Assembly (NCBI GenBank): GCA_902775075.1
Contig: CACYKX010000021.1
Coordinates: 1-23,710, forward strand
Direction of reading: 5' to 3'
Source of the DNA: an uncultured Prevotellaceae bacterium
Lineage (GTDB): Bacteria > Bacteroidota > Bacteroidia > Bacteroidales > Bacteroidaceae
DNA length: 23,710 nt
Part shown: positions 9,128 to 16,071 of the stretch, piece by piece
Layout of the letters: the number at the start of each line of letters is the position of its first letter
Position numbering within the stretch: position 1 is the stretch's first letter
The notes under the pieces: model-generated
Database searches by the model: none
Seen by the model: only the letters and a program-made list of their open reading frames with translations
What the model was told of the DNA's origin: nothing
Translations under genes and position numbers: made by a program

Positions 9128-10458
9128 AGCCGATAAGTTTAACAATTCAAATGGATGCATACGATTGCTACATATATGGCGGTTATGTGTTTTTCATAAT
9201 GCAAGATGGAAGAATCTTGTATGGTTCATATCCACAGATTATTTCCCGTCTTGAGCACAAATATCAAGAGTTTTCTGGCTTGATTAAAATAGCCTTCTTA
9301 CGTAATGACTATTACCATTCTAATGCTGCTAAAGCATTAATTCAGATCCCATCCGTAAAAGAATGCATACGTCAAGAATGGGAAAGAATTGCAAAAACCC
9401 AAGTGTTTTATCTTGAATTTGATGAGATAGAAGATGCCTTAGATGTATTGTGCGAACTGCCTTCTACTCCTTTGGACACTAAAATTTATGGAATGCGACT
9501 ATTTGTGGGTTGTATGAACGGAATGTATGAGGTGAGGCTTTGCCCTGATGGTCGAAATCTTAATCCGCAAAAAATAGAGCGGTGTTTTGATGGAAAAGTG
9601 ATTCATCTGAATGCGAAGTACGGTGAGATTGTATTGTCATTGGGATTTGATGGTTTGGTGGCTGAGGGTATTGATATTGATGGCAATGATGTTACAAAGG
9701 TGAGCGACAAGAATGTGTTTGCGCAACGTTCACATAGGACTTCGTGGGCTAATTCTGACATTATGAATTATAGCACACCCACTGAGTTTTCATATTTTAG
9801 AAATAATACGATAGAGCGAAGCCGAACTGGGCAGAAAAAGTTTTGGGAGAAGTATGAGTCAAAACAAATTACAAATTTTGCCACTCATGAGTATCCTATG
9901 GAGGGAATGATTTCAAGATCGGGACTTAAGAAAGAAGATATTGTAGCCTGCTTTAATAGTCAGGAAAAAAGTTTCATGCAGTTAAAAGACGGCTCTATTG
10001 TGTCAATGAACATCAAAGAAGAGGAGAGTGATGGTAATGAGACCAGCCCTGTATTATCAACAAAGAAAGTCTCTTTGGCTTCGGCAGAAATGACAAAAGC
10101 TTGTGGTAGAATGCTATCGGGTACAACAGTTCCTAAGGGATGTGCTATCGAGTTTTTTGACAAAGTGGTGCTAATCCAAAATTCACATATGCAAGTTATA
10201 GAAAATCAGGAAGTGATGAAGGTTCGCTCGTTTATGAACGCATACCGATTCCAAGACATTCTTTCTGTAACAAAACAAAAGGAAATTACACTTCATGCTT
10301 TAGACACATTGGATGTTTCGAGAGAAGTTAAAGCCAGGTATAAAACCAGTTCTTCACCCGACATTGACATTAGTATTGACCTCGATTCTGATTTTTTGAA
10401 TAAGATTTCCTCGCCAAAAGTTGATCAGAACGATGAAGATGACGAATTACCTTGGTGA
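9124..10458 (+). CDS. Unrecognised 444-aa protein, beta-rich, possible propeller-like scaffold
   Basis: The start overlaps the preceding stop. The first ~210 residues alternate short strands with Gly/Asp turns (for example MQDGRILYGSYP, GMRLFVGCMNGMYEVRL, EIVLSLGFDGLVAEG), a spacing that suggests blades of an incomplete beta-propeller or another sensor-type beta-fold. The middle is Ser/Thr/Asn rich. A later strand-rich part includes SFMQLKDGSIVSM, and the tail is very acidic (DQNDEDDELPW). I know of no named family. Its place between the PLD-like/helical genes and an OLD-like ATPase gene suggests a recognition or assembly subunit; this is inference only. Confidence 0.65.
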   Translation: MKPISLTIQMDAYDCYIYGGYVFFIMQDGRILYGSYPQIISRLEHKYQEFSGLIKIAFLRNDYYHSNAAKALIQIPSVKECIRQEWERIAKTQVFYLEFDEIEDALDVLCELPSTPLDTKIYGMRLFVGCMNGMYEVRLCPDGRNLNPQKIERCFDGKVIHLNAKYGEIVLSLGFDGLVAEGIDIDGNDVTKVSDKNVFAQRSHRTSWANSDIMNYSTPTEFSYFRNNTIERSRTGQKKFWEKYESKQITNFATHEYPMEGMISRSGLKKEDIVACFNSQEKSFMQLKDGSIVSMNIKEEESDGNETSPVLSTKKVSLASAEMTKACGRMLSGTTVPKGCAIEFFDKVVLIQNSHMQVIENQEVMKVRSFMNAYRFQDILSVTKQKEITLHALDTLDVSREVKARYKTSSSPDIDISIDLDSDFLNKISSPKVDQNDEDDELPW

Positions 10459-10481
10459 AGCGATTAAATTGATTATTCTAT

Positions 10482-10769
10482 ATGGCGAAACTTGCACATC
10501 TTAAAATATCTCACTTCAGGGGAATAGAATCCTTTGAACAGAAGTTTGTGAATGGTATAACTTGTATCATTGGCCGAGGTGATTCTGGGAAATCGACCAT
10601 TCTTGATGCCATTGCTTATTTGTTCTCTCAGTCGTGGAGTGTACATTTAAATGACAGTGACTTTTATAAGTGTAACACTAATATTCCAATAGTTATTGAA
10701 GGCGTTATTTCATCTGGGAAAACGTGCTTGACCCGGCCAGAGAGCGTCTCGGCAAGCCCATCATGGTGA
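10482..10769 (+). pseudogene. OLD/AAA_15-type ATPase, truncated after ~78 residues by a recombination junction
   Basis: The product begins MAKLAHLKISHFRGIESFEQ, followed by Walker A GRGDSGKST at residues 31-39 and LNDSDFYKCN, the standard opening of OLD-family/AAA_15 ATPase-nucleases, whose members are normally over 500 residues and carry a TOPRIM nuclease. Homology stops near VIEGVISS at about base 10716. The remaining 17 residues are an out-of-frame reading of an M15 peptidase fragment, so the signature, Walker B and TOPRIM parts are missing. It starts 23 bp after the 444-aa gene and was presumably the last gene of that operon. As it stands it cannot hydrolyse ATP in the normal way. Confidence 0.85.
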
Positions 10770-10954
10770 ACAGCGGCTACCGCTGTCCTTTGAAGAACAA
10801 GGCCGTGGGAGGCGTTCCCAATAGCCAACACCTGAAAGGCGAGGCAGCCGACATCACTTGTGCCGAAATGACAATTCCGGATGCTCCTAATAGTAAGTTG
10901 CAAAAGTATATTCTGACAGATGCAGGGAGAGAGCTTGGCAAAATCAAACATTGA
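10717..10954 (+). pseudogene. Internal fragment of an M15-type peptidase (D,D-carboxypeptidase/endolysin-like)
   Basis: In the frame of 10724, the reading ENVLDPARERLGKPIMV, NSGYRC and NSQHLKGEAADI is the typical middle of M15 peptidases, including the Zn-binding His and Asp of SxHxxGxAxD. About 48 residues match; neither the usual N-terminus nor the distal catalytic His region is present. The matching DNA (about 10717-10865) is visibly GC-richer than the neighbouring operon. The frame continues for 25 more residues of different character (LQKYILTDAGRELGKIKH) to TGA at 10952-10954, which look like a second junction. Start and end are therefore breakpoints rather than gene ends. The source could be a prophage endolysin or a chromosomal M15 gene. 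Confidence 0.8.
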
Positions 10955-10979
10955 TAGAGCATAGGAACTCGGATAAGAC

Positions 10980-11200
10980 GGGTGGGTATTATGTGAAGTG
11001 AGATAGAGGATGAGCCCCAGTGCGGGTGGCTTAGGCAAGCGGTGCTGCATGTAAGGCTGCACGGCCTGCGTGGGGAGCGGAAAGTTGACTTCGTCGACTC
11101 TCGGACGCGACTCGGCAATGCTCAAACAAGCTTGACATTGCACTCGCTGCTCCCTCGGTTCTTTGGGGCACGCCCCAATGTGCCTGGAGCAGGGAGAAAT
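10980..11200 (+). promoter_or_regulatory. GC-rich, hairpin-bearing spacer before the 94-aa/TIR/AbiH module; possible repeated promoter element
   Basis: No convincing gene lies here. The segment contains an imperfect hairpin GCAATGcTCAA/TTGACATTGC at about 11116-11142, with CAAGCTTG inside it, and a perfect GGGGC-AC-GCCCC hairpin at about 11165-11176. Just before the latter is TTCTTTG, close to the Bacteroidetes -7 box, with TTGAC 24-27 nt upstream as a possible -33 box. From memory, similar stretches with GCTCAAACAAGCTTG precede many genes in Bacteroides and Prevotella, so this may be a dispersed promoter-bearing repeat that supplies transcription to the downstream module. The promoter boxes are imperfect. 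Confidence 0.4.
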
Positions 11201-11213
11201 AACAGACAAAAAG

Positions 11214-11498
11214 ATGAGTAGCAACCAAAAATTCATAGATCTTTCAAAAGAACTCATTGCCAGCGTGGATGCTCGCGATGGCCTCCTTATGCAGCAAAAA
11301 ATGGATGCCCTAGAGCTCGCATATAAAAATGAGTTTCCCGATAGGCTTGGTTGCTATGAGGATGTATTCGCCTACGTGTTGATGAGTTTGGCAAGTGCAA
11401 GGTACTTTGCATACAACAATATGTACGGGCAGGTTAATGCAAGGTACAATGAAATGGAAGAACGGATAATCCCATCTGTGTGTACGGCTACGAAATAA
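11214..11498 (+). CDS. 94-aa helical protein paralogous to the N-terminal domain of the downstream AbiH protein
   Basis: ATG 11214 is preferred over the TTG at 11163, which lies inside a hairpin; AGGGAGA occurs some 17 bp upstream. The product is all-helical by appearance. Residues 24-65 align without gaps to residues 23-64 of the AbiH protein encoded at 12352-14094, with 14 identities in 42 by my count, including L..M.Q...AL......E.PD.L...E.V. So it is a free-standing copy of that N-terminal domain. It sits 25 bp upstream of the TIR gene and is most likely a member of the same module, perhaps an adaptor or inhibitor that pairs with the AbiH protein through the shared domain. Confidence 0.75.
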   Translation: MSSNQKFIDLSKELIASVDARDGLLMQQKMDALELAYKNEFPDRLGCYEDVFAYVLMSLASARYFAYNNMYGQVNARYNEMEERIIPSVCTATK

Positions 11499-11523
11499 CA
11501 ATCACAACCATTGAATAAAGATT

Positions 11524-12300
11524 ATGAAATTCCAGTGTTACGACCTTCATCAGTGCGAAAAGGGCGAAAGAATCCAGGTGACACTTCGGGGGAATGCTGC
11601 TAACGTAAGATTGATGGATAGTACTAATTTTAACTACTATCGTCAGGAGAGAGGCCATCGTTATATCGGTGGTTTGGCAACACAATCTCCGATGGTTCTT
11701 ACGGTTCCTCGTTCCGGACATTGGTACGTCACTGTCGATCTGGATGGTTTGAGAGGCTCTGTAAGTACATCAATCCGTAAACTCCCATCTCCGTTGCCTG
11801 TGTATAACGAACCATCTCTGGCTTCAGTCCCGTCCCTTATCCATAAAGAGGAAAGTCCGTTTGGAACTTCTGAAGATAATTGTGTGGAGTACGACGTGTT
11901 TATTTCACATACCTCTGAAGATAAAAAAAACGTAGTGCGGCCGTTGGCACAGGCTTGGGTGAATCATGGCCTGAAAGTATGGTATGATGAATTTGAGTTG
12001 AAGATTGGAGACAGCCTAAGACGCAAGATTGATAGGGGGCTGGCGAAAAGCCGTTTTGGTATAGTCGTTCTTTCCAAAGATTTCATTAAGAAGGGCTGGA
12101 CCAATTATGAATTAGATGGAATTATATCTAAGGCAAATACGGGCGAGCAGGTTTTGTTACCAATCTGGCATGGAATAACAAAACAGGAAGTCTTGGATTA
12201 TTCACCCTCTCTGGCTGACAAGGTGGCTCGTAATACGGCATCTTGTACGGTCGAGGAGATTGCAAAAGAGATTGCAGAACTGATTAGGGGAAACAGATAA
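11524..12300 (+). CDS. DUF1883-TIR protein, probable NAD-consuming defence effector
   Basis: A 258-residue protein. Residues 1-85 form a DUF1883 domain (MKFQCYDLHQCEKGERIQVT, ... SPMVLTVPRSGHWYVTVDL), a small beta-sandwich often found before TIR domains. Residues 122-258 are a bacterial TIR domain: YDVFISHTSEDK, KVWYDEFELKIGDSLRRKID, VVLSKDFIKKGWTNYEL and a final helix pair. E196 in the NYEL segment is at the position of the catalytic glutamate of NADase TIR domains. TIR effectors typically deplete NAD+ on infection and cause abortive death. It lies between the 94-aa protein and the AbiH gene on the same strand (51 bp to AbiH), which suggests one three-gene unit. Confidence 0.9.
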   Translation: MKFQCYDLHQCEKGERIQVTLRGNAANVRLMDSTNFNYYRQERGHRYIGGLATQSPMVLTVPRSGHWYVTVDLDGLRGSVSTSIRKLPSPLPVYNEPSLASVPSLIHKEESPFGTSEDNCVEYDVFISHTSEDKKNVVRPLAQAWVNHGLKVWYDEFELKIGDSLRRKIDRGLAKSRFGIVVLSKDFIKKGWTNYELDGIISKANTGEQVLLPIWHGITKQEVLDYSPSLADKVARNTASCTVEEIAKEIAELIRGNR

Positions 12301-12351
12301 TGGAAAGTTCTTCATATGGAGGAAGGGGAATAGGTACAAATCCCGGGCGCT

Positions 12352-14094
12352 ATGAATAAGGCACATCTGTTACAGGCGATAACGGCGCTTCAGGATGCCG
12401 TAAATGGCGGCAATAGGTTGCGGATGTACCAATGCGCCTATGCGTTGGATAATTTGTTTAGAATGGAGGTTCCAGACCCGCTAAACGATTGCGAGTCCGT
12501 GTTGATGCGCTTCAAGATGGCAGAGGCGATGACTGCCTTTTTCGTGGCAATAGACGACAAGTCGCAGGCCGGCACGCTCAGGAACAGGATATCAGCACAT
12601 TATCAGGCAATCAGGAAATCGAAGAATTATTCAGTTGCTGAAAAGCACGAATTGAAGGAGATTTTGGGACGAATCAAGACGATGGTGCCTCCAGTTTCCA
12701 GAAAGGCACACCAGCGAATTGACAAAAACTCGGAGAGGTATAAACGAGATGTTTTCGTTTTCAGGGCGTTCGATTGGTTCGCAGAAGTTCATGGTATGCT
12801 GCCATTGGAAGGATTGAATTATTTGAAGCCTTTCAAAATAGAGGCGCTGCTTTCAACTCTCCCAATCACTATGCCAAAACGGCAGGTGGTGGAGGAGATG
12901 ACAAAATACTGCTACGACAAAGGCGGTTCGCTTGCACCAAGAGCGATGCAGAGGCATTACGATGTGGCAGGGAAACAGGCAAAACACCTGTATGTGATAG
13001 GCAACGGCTTCGACCGCTATCATGGAGCCCAATCGGGTTATATGAGTTTCCGTCGCTATCTCTTCAAGAGGAATCCGTTGATTGTCGGCTTTTTTGACCT
13101 TTACTTCGGCCCCCGCTCGTTGGACCGGAGTTTCTCTACACCGGTGGGTTGGTGGTGGTGCGTGCAGCCTTATGCGTATAGGCACGATGAATATGGACTG
13201 CGTTATCCAGTGGCTACATGGAGCCATACCCATCTATGGCGCGACTTCGAGACCAATCTTAGCGAGCTGAATAGGGAGAAGGTGTTTGACCTGCTGGATA
13301 TGCAGTTATCTCGTGTCGATGAGGGTGAAGAGGAATTAGACTATTCAGATTATTTCGAGCCACTAGACAATATATCAGAAGCTGTTACAGCGTGTACGTT
13401 TGAAATGAAGTATCATTTCCATCGTTGGATTAACACACTTCACTATGCCAAAGGGTTTAAGAAGAAGATGCTGGATATTGACAAGGATGCTTTGTTCTTG
13501 AACTTTAACTACACTTTGTTCCTGGAGACCGAGTATGCCATTCCTGCCGAGCAAATATGCTATATTCATGGATGCAGGAGGGATAAGTTTGGGTCGTTAG
13601 TGTTAGGTCACCATACAAAGGATGAGACCGCATTTGAAGAATGGAAACATAAAAACCAGAACCGTCGCCGGTACAGAGATGTGCAGAAAGACAGCAAAGG
13701 CCGTTATTTTAAAAACGACAAGCTGGCATATCTGGCGTTCTTCCTAAAGAACGAAAAGACGGGCAACTGGCGACTCCCGATACGATACTATGCAGTTGAA
13801 GCTGCAGAGGAACGCTTGGAGAAATACTATGATGCGAATTACAAAAACACGAAAAGCATCATCGACGCACATATGGGTTTCTATGACTCACTTTGTGATA
13901 TCGAAAAGGTGACGATCATCGGATGTTCGCTTGGAGCGGTTGATATGGACTACTATAAACAACTTAAGTCTTCGGTTAAGAGTGATGCACAGTGGGAATT
14001 CAGCTATCATTCTGATGAAGACAGGAAGAGAATTGAGAAATTCTGTAAAGAACTCCATATAGAAACTGGATGTGTTCGCACATTCAAGATGTAA
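12352..14094 (+). CDS. abiH: AbiH-family abortive infection protein with an N-terminal helical extension
   Basis: A 580-residue protein. The AbiH core spans about 210-580: LYVIGNGFDRYHG at 213-225 (nucleotide-binding-like glycine loop), YMSFRRYL, an FETNL segment, LFLNFNYTLFLE, ICYIHG and IIGCSLGAVDMDYY near the end. These are the conserved blocks of the bacteriophage AbiH family, which blocks phage growth by a mechanism still unclear. The first ~90 residues are an extra helical domain related to the 94-aa protein encoded at 11214-11498, joined by a linker of about 120 residues. The shared domain links the two genes and the TIR gene between them. The gene is intact and is followed directly by a structured RNA-like segment. 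Confidence 0.88.
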   Translation: MNKAHLLQAITALQDAVNGGNRLRMYQCAYALDNLFRMEVPDPLNDCESVLMRFKMAEAMTAFFVAIDDKSQAGTLRNRISAHYQAIRKSKNYSVAEKHELKEILGRIKTMVPPVSRKAHQRIDKNSERYKRDVFVFRAFDWFAEVHGMLPLEGLNYLKPFKIEALLSTLPITMPKRQVVEEMTKYCYDKGGSLAPRAMQRHYDVAGKQAKHLYVIGNGFDRYHGAQSGYMSFRRYLFKRNPLIVGFFDLYFGPRSLDRSFSTPVGWWWCVQPYAYRHDEYGLRYPVATWSHTHLWRDFETNLSELNREKVFDLLDMQLSRVDEGEEELDYSDYFEPLDNISEAVTACTFEMKYHFHRWINTLHYAKGFKKKMLDIDKDALFLNFNYTLFLETEYAIPAEQICYIHGCRRDKFGSLVLGHHTKDETAFEEWKHKNQNRRRYRDVQKDSKGRYFKNDKLAYLAFFLKNEKTGNWRLPIRYYAVEAAEERLEKYYDANYKNTKSIIDAHMGFYDSLCDIEKVTIIGCSLGAVDMDYYKQLKSSVKSDAQWEFSYHSDEDRKRIEKFCKELHIETGCVRTFKM

Positions 14095-14408
14095 CCCTGC
14101 AGCAGAGCAGGGCCCCACTCATTCGTTTGGACAAGAGTATTGGTGAACCTCGCTGGAGGACGACCCGCCAAACGACTTGTTAATTCCAGCCTTGGCCGGG
14201 GTTCTATTGTATGAGTGGACTATTCACTCTACGGAGTGATGGCTTCCCTTTGGGATGCCGCGTTTGCCCGTATGGACAAATGCCGACTGTAGTCCTTCTG
14301 TGGCTACAGCGTTAATAAACCACTGGTGCTGGTAGGCCCGAAAGGGATTCGACCGCTCTGGGTTAATGGTTATGAGGGCAAGTCTGGGAACGGACTTGCC
14401 CTCTTTTT
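14095..14408 (+). ncRNA. Candidate structured non-coding RNA of ~310 nt, unclassified, ending in an intrinsic terminator
   Basis: There is no ORF here, but nearly every stretch pairs. Seen by eye: CCCTG/CAGGG at the very start; a long-range CCACTCAT (14115-14122) with ATGAGTGG (14211-14218); nested CGTTTGG (14124-14130) with CCAAACG (14168-14174); CCTC/GAGG (14148-14159); TCACTC-UACG-GAGTGA (14224-14239) with a cUACGg tetraloop; GGC..CCC/GGG..GCC (14241-14259); GCGTTTG/CAAATGC (14260-14283); CTGTAG/CTACAG (14287-14309); CCC-GAAA-GGG (14337-14346); then a strong terminator. It does not carry the marks of tmRNA, RNase P, 6S or SRP RNA that I know. No clear promoter separates it from abiH, so it may be cut from that transcript. 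Confidence 0.6.
14374..14408 (+). terminator. Strong intrinsic terminator
   Basis: A perfect 11-bp stem, GAGGGCAAGTC (14374-14384) with GACTTGCCCTC (14393-14403), an 8-nt loop and a TTTTT tract at 14404-14408. It ends the candidate RNA and probably the transcript of the TIR/AbiH module. Confidence 0.92.
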
Positions 14409-14476
14409 AAGAGAACACATTACAAATCAGATGACGCAGTGTGTCGTGTACAAGAGGGGAAATCGATATCAATAGT

Positions 14477-14504
14477 AAGGCTGATGCTCAAGCATTAGCC
14501 TTTT
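14477..14504 (+). terminator. Second terminator-like hairpin, member of a repeated AAGGCTG...GCCTT family
   Basis: AAGGCTGATGCT (14477-14488) pairs with AGCATTAGCCTT (14491-14502) with one G-U pair and a 2-nt loop, followed by TTTTG. Related hairpins occur at 15856-15886 and 17011-17039. It may be a backup terminator or a mobile 3'-end repeat. The 120 bases after it, up to the promoter at 14627, show nothing else. Confidence 0.7.
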
Positions 14505-14626
14505 GTGTCTTGAGAAAAACGCGGAAAACTTGGATATGTGTCATGTTTTTATCTATTTATGTCATTTATTAATTTATCCTTATAGTATGAAAAAACGGAA
14601 GTGTTACGTTCGGAAGGTTGTTTTTA

Positions 14627-14658
14627 TTTGGCTAGACCAATAAAAGTGCGTATCTTTG
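14627..14658 (+). promoter_or_regulatory. Bacteroidetes-type sigma-A promoter
   Basis: TTTG at 14627-14630 and TATCTTTG at 14651-14658 are separated by 20 nt, matching the Bacteroidetes -33/-7 consensus (TTTG, TAnnTTTG). It would drive the HA-domain ORF and the 256-aa gene downstream. Confidence 0.8.
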
Positions 14659-14677
14659 CATTTGGAAATTGAATGTG

Positions 14678-14711
14678 AAAGGAATCAGGGGGACAAAGGA
14701 ATCAGGGGGAC
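14678..14711 (+). repeat. Perfect tandem duplication of a 17-bp unit
   Basis: AAAGGAATCAGGGGGAC occurs twice head to tail (14678-14694 and 14695-14711) in the expected leader of the transcript from the 14651 promoter. Its G-rich character resembles the loosely repeated AGGGAATAGGGGGATG after the gene ending at 16863. The role is unknown; it is probably a minisatellite seed. Confidence 0.85.
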
Positions 14712-14768
14712 AGGAACTTTTATACAAGCCATTAGATACAATATATCCCCTCAGGAGTCTTTATTTAA

Positions 14769-15008
14769 GTGCAGCATAAATTGAAAAACGGTTTTCGATC
14801 ATATGTGGCATATCATGCCAAGGTGTGCAAAGAAGAATTATTCGTTCCACAATGGGGACCGAAGGTTGCATCGCAGGACCTACTCAATTGGTTAAAGAGA
14901 AACAGGAAGAAGATGAATGCTGGGGAGTTGCTGGAGCCAAGGCTGGAGAAGTTTAAGGTGTTGCTGGCATTGGGGGAAGAATACAGGAGGAAGAATCAGT
15001 ACCGATAA
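14769..15008 (+). CDS. 79-aa ORF with a helicase-associated (HA) domain-like sequence; probable helicase remnant
   Basis: The frame is open only from a GTG at 14769, directly after an in-frame TAA, so the start is poor. The content, HAKVCKEELFVPQW ... DLLNWLKRNRKKMNAGELLEPRLEKF, follows the HA-domain pattern (H-x-VP...LG-W...QR...G-L...R...L...G), a nucleic-acid-binding repeat at the C-terminus of some bacterial helicases. The last 27 residues match the 37-aa ORF at 231-344. No helicase motor is present nearby, so it is likely the tail of a deleted helicase gene. With a good promoter at 14627-14658, expression of a small protein cannot be excluded. Confidence 0.5.
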   Translation: MQHKLKNGFRSYVAYHAKVCKEELFVPQWGPKVASQDLLNWLKRNRKKMNAGELLEPRLEKFKVLLALGEEYRRKNQYR

Positions 15009-15026
15009 TGGATTTCTCTGAAGAAT

Positions 15027-15797
15027 ATGGAAGAGTTCAAAGAACTATATATGGAGGAACAGGCGCTGCTGAAAAGAATTCAGCAGTTCGGAAAGACGCG
15101 ACAGCAGGAGACCCCGGACCGGATTGAAAAGGTCACGTTGCTATTGGTATTCCGTATCTTTTCAAGCCTTTATTCTGCGTTGCTTTTAACTTTAGCCGCT
15201 CTAAAAAAAAGTAAGATGTCTTTCTTCCAGCTGCCGATCGGAATTATTTTACGTTGCTGCTTTGCAGATTGCTTGTTTGCTCTTTATGTTCAGCGGGTAG
15301 ATACGAAGCGTGCGATTGAGGAGCTTGAAATTAGGACTATTGAGTATGCCAACTCCATGCTTGAACGGAAAGAGGTCTACAGGGACCAGGTGAGAAGTAT
15401 CGCGAAGGAGTTCGACGATGACCTGATTGACCATTTCTGGGAGCTGACAATGGAAGACCATTTTCTGGGTTTGTTGACTTTTGACGAGAATATGGAAAGG
15501 TTGACTTTGGCTAAGCAATCGAAAACGCAACTGAAGGAAGCGGGATTCTCGAAGACGAGAAGCGTTGCAACCAAAGACTTGGTAGAGTTTTTGGTCGGTA
15601 TTCCTGAGTTGGAATCGGTGACAACGCGATTGTATCATTACTTTAAGTATTTCTCACAGTATGAGCATTTCTCGGAGAATGGACAAGGCGATGTATTGGC
15701 ATCGTCGAAAGAGGATGGGAATGACAATATTCACTGGCCGTCGGCTGTCAGAGCTCTGTGTGCTGGGGTGGAAGAGGTGATGAAGTATAATCGTTAA
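15027..15797 (+). CDS. 256-aa helical protein, possibly HEPN-like (DUF5677-type); unknown function
   Basis: ATG 15027 lies 18 bp after the HA-domain ORF. The protein is almost entirely helical. Residues about 42-92 (FRIFSSLYSALLLTLAAL, then IILRCCFADCLFALYVQ) are hydrophobic and could be buried helices or a hairpin near a membrane. A second helical pair follows at the end (YHYFKYFSQYEHFS and WPSAVRALCAGVEEVMKYN). This layout of an Arg-bearing helix and a late Y...S...H helix recalls DUF5677/HEPN-like proteins, which are often toxins or RNases in defence loci, but the usual catalytic R-x4-6-H is not obvious. I treat the family as unassigned. Confidence 0.65.
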   Translation: MEEFKELYMEEQALLKRIQQFGKTRQQETPDRIEKVTLLLVFRIFSSLYSALLLTLAALKKSKMSFFQLPIGIILRCCFADCLFALYVQRVDTKRAIEELEIRTIEYANSMLERKEVYRDQVRSIAKEFDDDLIDHFWELTMEDHFLGLLTFDENMERLTLAKQSKTQLKEAGFSKTRSVATKDLVEFLVGIPELESVTTRLYHYFKYFSQYEHFSENGQGDVLASSKEDGNDNIHWPSAVRALCAGVEEVMKYNR

Positions 15798-15850
15798 GTG
15801 AAAGGTTAAGTGTGAAAGGTGAAGAGTGAAGGGAGAAGGGTAAAAAATGA
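15798..15850 (+). repeat. Degenerate GTGAAAGG-type purine repeat after the 256-aa gene
   Basis: Right after the stop codon come loosely repeated GTGAAAGGT, TGTGAAAGGTGAAG and AGTGAAGGGAGAAGGG units. The same family is seen at 16901-16965 and, on the other strand, as the ordered 11-bp array at 23443-23574. Confidence 0.7.
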
Positions 15851-15855
15851 AAATG

Positions 15856-15886
15856 AAGGCTGGCGCTTTTGCATCGGCCTTTTTTG
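15856..15886 (+). terminator. Terminator hairpin of the AAGGCTG...GCCTT family
   Basis: AAGGCTGGCGC (15856-15866) pairs with GCATCGGCCTT (15871-15881) with two wobble pairs and one mismatch, followed by a T-run to 15886. It ends the transcript of the 256-aa gene. The remaining intergenic DNA to 16071 has TAACCCTAAC-like short repeats and, at 15991-16018, a GAACACGAAT...ACACGAAT stretch related to the 92-bp repeats at 18922-19158. Confidence 0.75.
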
Positions 15887-16071
15887 TGTCTCGCTGAAAA
15901 CGTGGATTTTCTAATGGTAACCATAACGCTAACTTTAACCCTAACTGAAAGGCCTTGCAGATGGCGCAGAAACCGCAGTAATATCTTTTCGAACACGAAT
16001 CTCACGAATAACACGAATTAGCAAAAAAAACATACAAAACCTTATGAAAATGAAGCTCAAATAATAATTCT

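Noticed and set aside
10717..10954. A functional M15 peptidase or endolysin gene
   Set aside because: Only ~48 central residues are present; the start is a GTG inside the fragment and the distal catalytic part is missing.
10664..11257. Minus-strand 197-aa ORF across the GC-rich spacer
   Set aside because: It overlaps the truncated ATPase, the M15 fragment and hairpins, and its composition looks random; it arises from GC-rich DNA with few stops.
14095..14408. tmRNA, RNase P RNA or a retron RNA
   Set aside because: There is no tag ORF or CCA end, no RNase P conserved motifs and no reverse transcriptase in the window.
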